A DNA stretch of 64,000 nt, taken from positions 82,593 through 146,592 of the forward strand of contig MPNW01000023.1 in assembly GCA_011800805.1 (NCBI GenBank), written 5' to 3'. Each line of letters opens with the position of its first letter. The first letter of the stretch is position 1. Source of the DNA: Hirudo medicinalis. Its lineage: Eukaryota; Annelida; Clitellata; Hirudinida; Hirudinidae. A program made the position numbers and the translations under genes. Of this stretch, positions 12,201 through 21,809 are shown piece by piece. Under the pieces are notes generated by a model. That model was not told the origin of the DNA. It searched no databases and saw nothing but the letters and a program-made list of their open reading frames with translations.

Positions 12201-12710
12201 TTAAGTTTCACGTGAACACATGTTATTCAGAATGAAGTTCTTGGGAAGTTGGAAAACAAGGTGAAGTTCGACATATTCGGAAAATCAAAATTTGAAGAAA
12301 ATATAGCTCAGGTAGAAATTTTCTTTGAGGAATTCAACTACAAACTTATTTCCGAATCTCCCGCATACGAGGTAATTTTTTTTTATCATTTGTCTCCGCC
12401 TTTATCATCAATATGGCCATTCTTCAATGTGCATTTAATAGCCGTCCTCTTGTAGATTGCTCAGCTCTTGTCCGATGTTGGGGGAATACTTGGTCTTTAC
12501 CTGGGCATGTCCTTCATGTCTCTTGTCGAACACTTTGAGTTGTTCATTGACCTCATCACTTGCTTGATTAGTAGATGCTACCTACAGTATGTCAGGAAGA
12601 AGAAAGTCGGGATCATGAAGCCTGTGAATATGAACATGGAGAGTCTTCCTCGTTTGAGACTGGGGCACAGGAATTCTCAGGCATTTCGAGAAATATTGCT
12701 TAGGATGTAA
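6292..12710 (+). CDS. DEG/ENaC-family (degenerin/ASIC-like) sodium channel subunit
   Basis: Exons: 6292-6370, 7110-7334, 7431-7812, 9413-9483, 9693-9856, 9915-10034, 10103-10223, 10349-10411, 12054-12105, 12231-12371 and 12456-12710. A 13-nt exon at 10267-10279 would keep phase, giving about 561 aa. The ATG follows an in-frame tag at 6271. Family signs are the N-terminal gating motif STHGI (residues 16-20), TM1 after FWILATTGAV, FPAITICN, and the Cys-rich ectodomain (YSQEACTRTC, YCDCPVSCKETTY, ISNGQWP). Before TM2 come EIFFEEFNY and LLSDVGG, then the G-x-S filter (GLYLGMS). DEG/ENaC subunits form trimeric, amiloride-sensitive cation channels in the plasma membrane. RKKR (96-99) resembles a furin site, and a Cys-rich insert (CCCFCC...CSSC) follows. 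The fourth exon's donor (GTCATC at 9484, or GTTGGA at 9469) is uncertain. Introns host an R2-like fragment and a Tc1 element. The ligand is unknown. Confidence 0.88.
7905..8004 (+). repeat. (AAT)n-rich microsatellite in a DEG/ENaC intron
   Basis: About 100 bases of imperfect AAT/ATA repeat (ataataataaaaaaataaaa style) lie directly upstream of the R2-like fragment that begins at 8005. Confidence 0.8.
8005..8890 (+). pseudogene. R2-like LINE C-terminal fragment inside a DEG/ENaC intron
   Basis: The first frame reads APVKTGGLEIFRLRQC (thumb-like region, from 8007), then VLRDNILVMREF. The zinc knuckle region follows (CDDGCQSLESLGHMIQKCPR, about 8411-8472). In a further frame comes an endonuclease-like block (VFNVAISSNVFNFDREHDRK, about 8629-8690, then VSKYDIL), and finally MAEKSFRFWRG near 8805-8835. 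Stops and frameshifts occur throughout. The order is that of R2-type elements with a restriction-like endonuclease. It is a different copy, and probably a different family, from the one at 1-738. It lies in the same orientation as the host gene, between exons 3 and 4. Confidence 0.7.
9051..9080 (+). repeat. Short CAG/CAT trinucleotide tract
   Basis: An imperfect run (catcagcagcaacagcagca and on) lies about 160 bases beyond the R2-like fragment, in the same intron. No function is evident. Confidence 0.5.
10502..11405 (-). mobile_element. Tc1/mariner element, internally deleted, with TA target duplication
   Basis: The ends are inverted repeats of about 29 bp with one mismatch: CAGTCATGACGGAAACC at 10502 and, on the opposite strand, CAGTCAGGACGGAAACC at 11405. 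Each is flanked by TA (10500-10501 and 11406-11407), the expected Tc1/mariner target duplication. The 904-bp element is too short for a whole transposase gene of about 1 kb plus ends, so part has been lost. It sits in the DEG/ENaC intron between 10411 and 12054, in antisense orientation. Confidence 0.92.
10852..11094 (-). pseudogene. Tc1-type transposase C-terminal fragment (DDE domain, inactive)
   Basis: The minus-strand frame contains FQQDNAPIHTS, which holds the second catalytic Asp, and SPDLNPIVNVWAML, where the usual form is NPIE-x-xW. The third acidic catalytic residue is therefore replaced by Val. The N-terminal DNA-binding half and the first Asp are missing. Both features show a dead transposase; movement would have required a helper enzyme. 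Confidence 0.85.
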
Positions 12711-13600
12711 TTGTTGGATAGCAACGATCCCTACGCATAATTTTTGTTTTAGTTTTTTGTTGTTGTTGGTTGGACCTTAGTGTTCTTGTGGCAGCGTAAA
12801 AAAAGACGATCTAACAGTAATAACCTTTCCAGAAATTTCGCACAACGACCTTCGATATGAGAACATGTTTTCGAAACATTATTCATTTTAATAATAGGTG
12901 ATAACTAAATCAAGCTCTTGTCCAAAACGAGTAACCACTCCAAATTAACTCGCGATTTTGTAAATTTACCATCGCCACAAATCCACCATCGCAAATTTAA
13001 GATTCAAGCATCAACCCATGCCTGAAATAATCAAAACATTAAGTTTTATTTGTCAATTCCACCGCTGCAATTCTGACACTACCGTTTGTTCGATCTATTC
13101 GCATTAGCGAATTTCTGTGTCCAGATGATTTCCCGACGATGCTTTCCTCACCAGAAATCTGTTCCAAGCAGGTCCCTTTGCAGAGAGTTTCACATTCCAG
13201 GAGATTACTCAATGTTCTTCAATGTTACCTCAAATGTTCTTAAACAATTAGAACATGAACGTTTGGGCTATTTGTCAATACTCGATCACGAATCATTCTT
13301 TTCCGCCAACTCTCATTTTCAAACGAGACAGAGACAAAGCTTCAGTTTTCTATCACTAAACTTTTCATAATAAACTAGAAAGGTACATTTCCGTTTTGTA
13401 AAACTAATTTCTGGACAGCGGTGTAATCTCGGTTGGTCCAATCTTCCCCGGCGCATGGACTCGACATTGCAGAATCTACCGGGAAGGTAGATCTGTTCCG
13501 CCCAAACAATCTTCTTATCCAACGGATATTACTACATCCACTCATGCACACACATTTCAATTGTTATTTATTCAAGAGGACATGAATGTAAGCTCTATAT
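12711..13600. other. 3' flank of the DEG/ENaC gene, no supported gene
   Basis: Open frames of up to about 94 codons occur on both strands (13086-13370 +, 13319-13560 -), but they overlap in all frames and show no family motif or consistent splice sites. I see nothing I can call. Confidence 0.4.
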
Positions 13601-13668
13601 AAAAGCAAGGGCTTAATAAATAACTTGAGTAGTTATTCTGTGGAACAAGCTCCATGAGAATTGATTAA

Positions 13669-13866
13669 TTGTCTCTAATTTGTTTATTTCAAAATGAACA
13701 AGGGACAAAAGCTGGACAAGCTCTTCTGGAGGATCTAACAAAAGCCAGAAATCAGTGGGCAGCCCATGGTAGCAGGCAAGTTTGGCTAGTGCAAACCCTT
13801 GCACAACTTGATAAGATGATCTTTCTTTATACCTCGACCAAAAGTCAAATGAGGCAACAAGAATAG
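13669..13866 (+). CDS. Unidentified short ORF or terminal exon
   Basis: The frame ends at the tag 13864-13866. Its last 50 residues (ALLEDLTKARNQWAAHG, then WLVQTLAQLDKMIFLY) have the look of real protein: charged and amphipathic helices, a balanced composition and no low complexity. A possible acceptor (AACAAG|GGACAAAAG) lies at about 13700. No upstream partner exon was found, and a transposase scrap follows directly. It may therefore be part of a mobile element or a processed fragment. I do not recognise the family. Confidence 0.3.
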   Translation: MSLICLFQNEQGTKAGQALLEDLTKARNQWAAHGSRQVWLVQTLAQLDKMIFLYTSTKSQMRQQE

Positions 13867-13902
13867 GGGTTCATTTTTAAAAGAGTGACAATGCAATGGT
13901 AA

Positions 13903-14058
13903 AAATCACCAGATAGTGTTGTTGTCCATCACAACAAAAAAGGTAGGATGGACACAGTTGCAATGAAGATCTGGATTGAGAGATGTTACCAAAGGAGACC
14001 AGTCAGATTATTTTCTAAGAGCTCACTGTTGATCATGGATAAAGCATTGGTTTGATGT
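13903..14058 (+). pseudogene. pogo/Tigger-like (DDE_1) transposase fragment
   Basis: About 50 residues read KKGRMDTVAMKIWIERC and then RRPVRLFSKSSLLIMD, ending at tga. This matches the DDE_1 pattern 'KGWMD...W...(R)RP...LL(V)LD', with the final Asp at the second catalytic position. No other transposase domains or inverted repeats were found nearby, so this is a small fossil. It lies tail to tail with NPC2. Confidence 0.5.
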
Positions 14059-14224
14059 TTATAGGATCGGACCAATTCTGTTATTGAAGATAGATAAGTT
14101 CACTTGTTCATAAAAAAAATATGCTAACAATTGACAAAATAAACTTCAACAAATCAAATAGTTTAGGAATCATCCATGTGGGTGGCAAAAGAATTTTTAA
14201 AATATAAACAAAATTAAGCCAACT

Positions 14225-15271
14225 CTACAAAACATTCTTATCTGAATTTTCTACCCTCAAGTCAATCAATTTTTGAAGTTCTTTTTCAGTCAAGAACTTC
14301 AGCTTCGGACTTTCAATTCGAACAGGAACCAGAATGCAGAAAATGTCATTCTTTGAACCATCTTTCAACTGCCATTTGACATCCAAGGAAACCTATCATT
14401 GAAAAGATTTCATCAATAGTGTAACAGAAGGGAAATTAATATTATTTAGGCAGTTTTGTAGCTAGTACAACATAGAATAACAACAAACACACACACCAAT
14501 TTTGGAATACAAAGCAACATTCTAAAAATTCTTACTGATGGATACATCTTCTTTATAAAGATTGATGACGAGTAGTTATAAGTTTGACCTGCTTTCAGCG
14601 GGCAAACTAACCCACAACCAAGGCATCCATTAGGATTGTCCAGCTGGAAAGGCACTTCAATTCCTTTAATTTTTCCATGAACAACAGCTAAGGCTTCAGG
14701 AGTATCTTGAGCTTAACAAAGAATAATCCAATAATAAATTGGTGTTACTGCTGTTTTTATAATAAATTCCTACCAGGTACAAATATAACAGTAAACGTTA
14801 CATTCTGTCCCTTGGTGAGCACACAAACATCAGTCTCTTTACAATTGGTGACGCTAACATCTACAACTTTTCCAGAACCTCCTGATTTCAAAATTAATAT
14901 TAAATTCATCCAAATCCAAGATTTTATGAATATTTCAATGATGTGCAAAGACATGTTCTAAATAAATTTCTATCATTAGAAATATATTTTCCACTGTTAA
15001 TGTATCACTATTAAATCCCCATAACGATCATTATTTGATTACATTAAGACCAGCATTGGGTTAAAAAATTTCCAAACTTCAGTCATTGTAACTTTTGATG
15101 TAGCTAGAGAGTTTTTATATTGGTCCTAGATTTTGTTTTTAAAACATCAATTTTGGCAAATTTAATTTAATGTATTAAGGCAAACTTACCACAACCACTC
15201 CATTGGATAGCTTCGACGACATACAAACAGAAAATATGTACCAGAAAATAGAAAATGCACATTTTCATCAT
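14225..15271 (-). CDS. NPC2: NPC2-like (Niemann-Pick type C2) sterol-binding protein, ML domain
   Basis: Minus-strand exons 15190-15271, 14774-14881, 14536-14711 and 14225-14392 join in phase to 177 aa. The first 21 residues are a signal peptide (MMKMCIFYFLVHIFCLYVVEA). The ML domain follows: WSGCGGSGKVVDVSVTNC, DVCVLTKGQNVTF, LDNPNGCLGCGLVCPLKAGQ, VSLDVKWQLKD and FCILVPVRI. The cysteine spacing and the Y-x-Y then YPS...V-x-W-x-L pattern are those of NPC2. NPC2 is a small soluble protein that binds cholesterol in the lysosome lumen and passes it to NPC1; some animals use related paralogues for other lipids. NVT and NYS are possible N-glycosylation sites. Length is slightly above the usual ~150 aa because of a charged C-terminal tail. 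NPC2 has many paralogues in some phyla, so orthology is less sure than family. Confidence 0.9.
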
Positions 15272-17617
15272 AAGTTATTCCGAACAAACAATGCTTTTCT
15301 GGATATCTTTATATTACCAACTCGAGTTGAGTTAGTAAATGCGGATGTCTGAAACGTAAAAGTAATTATCTCAGAATTAATTATAGAGCCGCACTTCACC
15401 TAATCTAAAATCACAACAACGAATAATTAACGTTACGACTGCCGTTTCCCGTGACATAAAATATAACTTGACAATTGAACGATCGACTGCGTCTTTCAAT
15501 GCAAAAATAACTTCGAAATAAATAAATTAGATCAACTTTATTATCAAGTTATTATTATTATCAAATTATTTAGATCAACTAAATTAGAACAACTTTATGG
15601 ATCAACTTTCAAAGTTATTACCAATGTCATTAGCTAAGAAACAAAAAGCACTGTGGCATATGCCTCATATTAAGCAAGAGAACTCTTAACCCTTTCTCTA
15701 ACTGGAAGTGGCTGATTAGCAACCAAAAAGCTACCAAAAGATTCCTCAACGCGATCCAAATTGAGTTGGCATTTTTATTATCTATTATTATTTCTATTAT
15801 CTATTATTATTTTCTGTTGCAATTCAAGTCACTAACTTCTTGGCGGCCCCTATAAACTTAAAGAACGTTCGAAAGAACGTGTCTACCATTTGGCATCATT
15901 GGCTCGATGGCGCGGTCAGGCAGTGAGGAACGCCTTCATGAATTCAGTGACTTCTTTACTCTACCCTTACACATAAAACCCATATCACCTCTGTTAACTG
16001 ACCCTTGAAAGGATTTTTTTCAAACTTCTAGCAAAAATTCTAGTCCGTTTAAGTAGCGAAGTTACGTAATTATCTTAAATTACCCAGTTCAAAGCATGAC
16101 ATCCGACCTTTTCAGGAGAAGCTCAAGCAATTTTGAACAATTTCCAGAATGTTCCAGACGGAAGAGCTCCGATAGCATCAAGCCCTAATTCTATTCTGTA
16201 GCGACAGCGGCATTGACGACGAAGACGAGTTCGCTACAAAGTTTATTTACCACAACGGCAACAATGCTTCGACTGACAAAGTAACTGCTGGAGTAGCAGC
16301 TTAGCGACGTAGCGGGAAGAGTAGAAGAGAGATGGTGCGATCCTACAATTCCTTGTCAGGACCTAGATTTCGCGGGTACTGCCAGCAGGTGTTCAACTCA
16401 AGGTCTTCCGAACTGTTCGGTTTTGTATCGAATGGAATTTAATATCGTGTGAAAACCTCTGACTATGTGAGAATTGATTGACTATTAGCTTTCAGAGAGA
16501 TTTGCGTCATGGGAGGAGGAGATTCATTCTGTGGCAATTCCTTTATGGAGTAGACATCACATCGAAAATCGGTTCGTAAAAACGATGAAGTGGTTAGGTA
16601 TGTAGAGGCAAGCGGCAGATGACGAGGAAGAGAGTACTTCGCTACAAAGTTTATTTACAATAACTGTAACAATGTTCCGACTGACATCATGACTGCTGGA
16701 TGAGTAGCAGAGAGATGAGAAAGTAAGAATGCCCTGACCTAGCTTCATAAATATAACCACTCAGGACAAAGGAGAATGTCCAAACAAATGCGATGCGAGG
16801 TAATAGTGCAAAATGTGCAAGTCATCGCTGATAGGGTTAGGATCAGCATGTGATTATGCTGGATGTGCTGGATCCTACAGGTGCAAGCTGCGTTTCCAAC
16901 TTCTTCAACAGGAAAGCTAAAGTGATGGAGCCGTATTTTATGGAGTGATTGACTGAGTCTCTGACCTCAAAATATACTTTGTTTTGAAAGCTAAAATGTT
17001 GTTACATAATTGAATTGTTATGTATTATAAATTTAAACCTACAATTAATAAAACCTGCTTCTTGTTGCCATAAGAAAGAACCCAGTCCACTTGAGCAAGC
17101 GTGGTTGATGCTTCGCATCATAAATTTCGCATAAGGGTTTTTTATATTATTCATAATTTATCAGTACGTCATTTCAGCCTTTCCCGGGGGTTTAAGAAAT
17201 AACTCTAAAAGCTGTCACTAATATTCTTTAATTATTTAATCACGTCAGATCACCAAATAACGTTTTTCATATATCCTTGACCAGGATATCAACACAACTA
17301 GAAACTGTGCTTAGCCATGCTGAAGTCGAGTTATTACTGGTCTGTTAGTTAACTTTACTAAATTTACATTCTATGTAATGCGTTTATGTATACTTCTTAA
17401 TGTATTATTTTTAAATTTTCGTCACTACTGTGGTGGTTGTAGAGTAAAACGCCTTCGCTTTATTATCTTAAGGCCACTGCATCAAAATGGCATTAGTTTG
17501 TGATTAAGAACAACCAAAACATTTGAAGTGAACAGTCAAAAGATTATTAATCACTGTCATTTCGAAAACTTAGAAATGTACATTTAAAAACAAATTTAAA
17601 TAATAAATCATGATGAT
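15272..17617. other. Intergenic region between NPC2 and the tetraspanin
   Basis: No gene is supported. It holds a diverged direct repeat pair (16231-16300 and 16639-16710) and moderately GC-rich, non-coding DNA at 15840-16960 that resembles decayed mobile sequence. The rest is AT-rich. Confidence 0.4.
16231..16710 (+). repeat. Diverged direct repeat pair of about 70 bp
   Basis: Copies at 16231-16300 and 16639-16710 both begin TCGCTACAAAGTTTATTTAC and both end CTGCTGG...GAGTAGCAG, with scattered differences between. The spacing is about 400 bases. They could be subrepeats of a transposon or a local duplication; no coding sequence lies between them. Confidence 0.6.
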
Positions 17618-19999
17618 TCATGCATAAGAGGATGACTGATTAGCCACATTAGGGTTCTTTTGATAATATGATGCTTTAGGCTTCCTTCCAAGATGTATGA
17701 TCAAGATTACTGTGCAAAATGTGATGGCTATCTGTTTAATGAAAAAAACCCCAGATAATTTATTATTAAGACAAATACAAAAACAAATGTGAAAATTAAT
17801 AAATTTGGCAAACTGAATTGATAATTATTAAAAATAATAATTTTTCCAATAATAAAAAAGTGGTCCCGAATACTAAAGAATGCTTTTTGTTTATTTTTCA
17901 ATTTATTTTTAATATATAGTTAGAATGAAATAAAAAATATGTTATCAATTCATTACAAACCTCGATGATGGCTAGTAGAAATCCCATTGCTGTCACTCCC
18001 CTAGCTACCCTGTTAAGCACTGTCAGTCCAAATGTGTAGCATCCCTTCAAAAAGAATTTTTGTACTGAATCATTTTATCATGCATATGTATGTGTTGCTA
18101 GAATTTTCTAATGAAACTGAGACTCATTTTCAATATCATTATTAACATATTATAAGTTTTTAAGATGGTGTTTTCTTTTGAAAAAATTAAAAATTACCCA
18201 CCGAATAAAAGAGAGCTTCGTTACGTTGGCCAGTAGCCAGTTTTGGGGGTCCATTTTGCCAAGTTTGACACTTCTGCAAGTTTACAACCTCCCCATACTG
18301 ATTGGTAACACAACAGGATTTTGGCACCATGGGTCTGTTGAATTCTAAAATGTAATTTAAATATAAAATATTAATATTTATGCTTCTTATCCTTCAGTTG
18401 TTGGATTAAGATTTTAATTTTCGATGACCACAAATTCAAAGAGAATTCCAAATGATAAAATTATTGTCAACCAGGGCTGTCGAGATGAGTGCCAAGAGGC
18501 CCAGCAATTTTTTAGGGCTAGCCTAAGTCTTAAAATATTATAATCAGTTATGCCTTTATAATAATGCTATTGCCATACCTAGTCTACTGCAATGATTAAG
18601 ACTTATGAACAAATACTTGATGGAAAGGTTAGAAATTAAAGTATCGAAATATTTTTTCATTACTTTTGCATGAATTTAATGTAGCAATTTCGTAATAGTT
18701 TTGATTGATATCGACCAAATATGAACTTATATTATTATGATTTTTATGATGACTTGTTTTTTAAAAACATTGTTCTTAAAAAATGTAGATGTTTAAGGAC
18801 CCATGGCCTAGGGACATGAAATTTTTGTTGGCTGCCCTGTTGTCATCTATCGGATTAGATCATTAAGTTTGGTTGGTTTTTATATTATTATCAAAACATA
18901 ATTAATTTGACACTAAAATTGATAAGAAAACCTTTGTTTCCAGGCTGCATATTGAACCACAAAGAGTTTCTGTAAACAGGCCAACTCTCATCCTCCACTC
19001 CACAGCAATACCACTGATAACAACAACATGTTACTACTATTGACAACTGTGATTTCAATTGACTTAATTTTAGGCAATTCAAAATGTTTTCAATTGTTTG
19101 TAATGATAAATTAAGAAGAATATTTAAGATTTATACTAAGATTTATATTAAGATCTCATTAAGAAAAGATATAACATAAATACGTTATTTTTTAATAATA
19201 ATATTGTTGCATATATATTCATAGTATAATTAATTATTCAAATAATTATAACTGGTTTCACCTTCTGTTGAGCAATATCCCAAACTTGAGTTTCAAAAGC
19301 ATTTCTGGTGTTGTTAGCCACATCAGCCCCATATCGTTGCTGGATGCTTTCTCTCATGGCTTCTCTGATCCAATCTGCATACTTTGATTAAACCATTTAT
19401 CATTATGAATATTATGGTTATAAATCAATAAATAATTTGTAATGGGTGCTCACACTGACGACAAGGACGATTCCAAATATGGCAGCCACCAAAGCCACGA
19501 GGAGGTTAGAAACAACCACAACAGCATACTAAAAATGACTTTGGTTTCATGGAATGCATTGAATTGAGTTGACAAATGAAGTTAAAAACATACAATGATT
19601 AGCAAAATCCTGTTGTTGGCCATCACTGCTATTAAGCCGAGACCAGTTATTACAATACTAAATGCACTGGCGGCAATAATCAGGATGCATGCAGGTTTGC
19701 TCAGAACAAGAAACAACACATCAGAAACTAAATCTCCCTTGTCCACCAACAAAAATATGCTTGCTCCCAGAAATATCAATCCTGCAATCTAAATAAGTTA
19801 AAGCATTCTTAATTGTTATATAAACCTAAATAAAGATTCATCTGATGAATTTTTGGCAAGTTTTCATGAAAAAGATTTTTAGATTTTCCTACAAAATGCA
19901 GACAGTTAATATCAATATTAATGTAACACTCACCAAACCAAGCAAATTTAGGACGATGAGAACGATGCGACAAAGTTGTGGTAAATTTTTATTCACCAT
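17618..19999 (-). CDS. Tetraspanin
   Basis: Eight minus-strand exons join in phase: 19934-19999, 19594-19788, 19454-19528, 19262-19381, 18932-19013, 18202-18344, 17961-18044 and 17618-17731. They give 292 aa. Four membrane segments are seen: residues ~11-35, ~48-75, ~88-112 and ~233-268. The large extracellular loop carries CCG (155-157) and PKSCC (187-191) plus further Cys (KCQTW), the tetraspanin signature. The tail HLGRKPKASYYQ is short and basic/tyrosine-bearing. Tetraspanins organise membrane microdomains by binding integrins, Ig proteins and each other; the specific partner cannot be told from sequence. The membrane-proximal CxxC palmitoylation pattern is not obvious. ATG 19997-19999 begins MVNKNLPQLCRIV; an upstream 5' UTR exon is possible (acceptor ttacag at about 20020). 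An intron holds the MITE at 18472-18839. Confidence 0.9.
18472..18839. mobile_element. hAT-type MITE with 8-bp target duplication, in a tetraspanin intron
   Basis: The ends are inverted: CAGGGCTGTCGA at 18472 and, reading in from the other side, CAGGGCAGCCAAC at 18839. The 8 bases outside are TTGTCAAC (18464-18471) and TTGTCATC (18840-18847), one mismatch apart. An 8-bp duplication with CAGRG ends is the hAT pattern. The 368-bp body is AT-rich without an ORF. Its first ~90 bases match, in reverse orientation, the MITE at 36701-36851 (shared AATTTTTTA...TTTTAAAAT core). Confidence 0.8.
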
Positions 20000-21809
20000 A
20001 TTCACTTTTACAAGTACCACCTGTAAATCATAATATCGTCAATACTACCAATATGTATTCCGACCAAAAGCTAGTTGCTCAGAAATGCTCAGCTATAAAT
20101 ATAAATTAACAATAAACAATTTTAATTCTGTGCGTGATGTGCACTTGAGATGGATTTCTCTTGTAGAAGATTTTTTCTCAAAAATATTATTATCTGACAA
20201 TGTTACACAGAAAAACAGTAAATAACTGAAAATCTTCAGATTTGAATGCAAAATCCGGTTCTTACAATTTAAAAAGCAATGTAATCAAACAAGCAGGTGG
20301 ATGACAGGTAAGATTACAAAATAAAGATGTCAAACATTTTGCGTCAAACGTTATGGCAAAAATTTATATAATTTACAGTTAATCTAATTTTTTTAAATTG
20401 AGAAAAATTTCAAACAGGATCGGATGCAAGCGAAAGAAATTGTTCGCCAAGTTTTGTGATTTCGAAACTTAACATAATTTAACAAGACAACATTGATCTC
20501 AATCGAGAAAATGAGGCCATATAGGTTATGAGAGGAATTGATAATAAGCCAGATGATCTTTTTGAATCCTCAACATTTCGGTGGAACTAACGGTTCCATG
20601 TGAGTAGTAATAAGGACCGCCGATTACAGCAATGAAAACTACTCTGAATGTCGACGAACCTGCAAGAGAAAGTTTTTAGAATGGGCATCTTCTCCATCGA
20701 GGTTGACTTGTCAAACCGGGAGAGTGCAAGGGTTACGACAAAGAAGCAAGGACATCATTTCGGGGGCAAGCAAGGGGGAAAAAGCAAAAACGGCTATCTC
20801 TTCAAGTTGTGCGTTGGTTTGCCCCCTGAGACGGTCTCTGCGAAGAACTCACGCTGGATCTAGAAGATGGGAACAGCAATCACTGGAGGGACGCATTTTC
20901 ACCCCAAACAGATTTTTTTTCAAAAAAAATTCCCTCACCTTATTAGCAGACTTTTCGTCGCAATACAAACAATAAAAGTGGTCGCAAAACATCCCAACTT
21001 TTACTTATTTTAGCACATGCACCAACTCCCACCACTCAAGTTTTGGAAACAAGCCATCCCGTGCAAAGCAAAACTCCACTCGTCTTCTATTTATATATAT
21101 CAGCGGGCATCGAGTTAGATACGCCCTCTTTATTCATAATGTGATATAGTGTAACATCTTAAAAAGCAATAAATTTTCAAGATTAAAATTGAAAAATGAA
21201 TTCATAACCAATAACCAAGCAAACAATTGAATCCAAGGATGGCAGTGCTGAGAATTAATAGTCTGCATCCATAAAGAGAAAGGCACACATGCACAACATG
21301 TATAAGATGCGAGGAACACTTAGAGATTACACAAGCATTATAGAACTTTGGAATAAGATGATATGTCACATTTTAATGTTTAATAACAATACACTAGATG
21401 TCAGGTCAAATGAAATGCTGAACAACTCACCAAAAACAAAAAACAAAAGTAATTGATGCCAAGCAATGCTGGCAACATTCTGAAAGCAACATGTGGTTTG
21501 TAAAGATTCACTGCATATAAATTGAGCAAGAAATGAAATCAAACTGAAGGAACTTCAAGTAAATCAAGACTGACTGCAACAATAACAATAACAATGGTCC
21601 CACAGGGTCACATCATCGAACTTATAAACGGACAGACTCTTTTTTTTTTGTGAAGAAATACTTGCGTTGGTACGAATCTGATTCACTTCCCCTCGACGAA
21701 CTTCTTTGGATTTCCTTGCGACGAACCTCCCCATTTGCCGTACTTCCTGCTTTTATTCCTTCCAGGACCTGGAAGTTCGTGACGTGAGAATCAATAGGAT
21801 TTCAATTTA
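20000..21809. other. Intergenic region between the tetraspanin and SPATS2
   Basis: It contains a GC-richer block at 20640-20910 with overlapping open frames on the + strand that show no motif, and another at 21640-21790 just beyond the SPATS2 stop. Neither gives a splice-consistent model. The first could hold the tetraspanin promoter or a 5' UTR exon, which is inference from position only. Confidence 0.35.
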
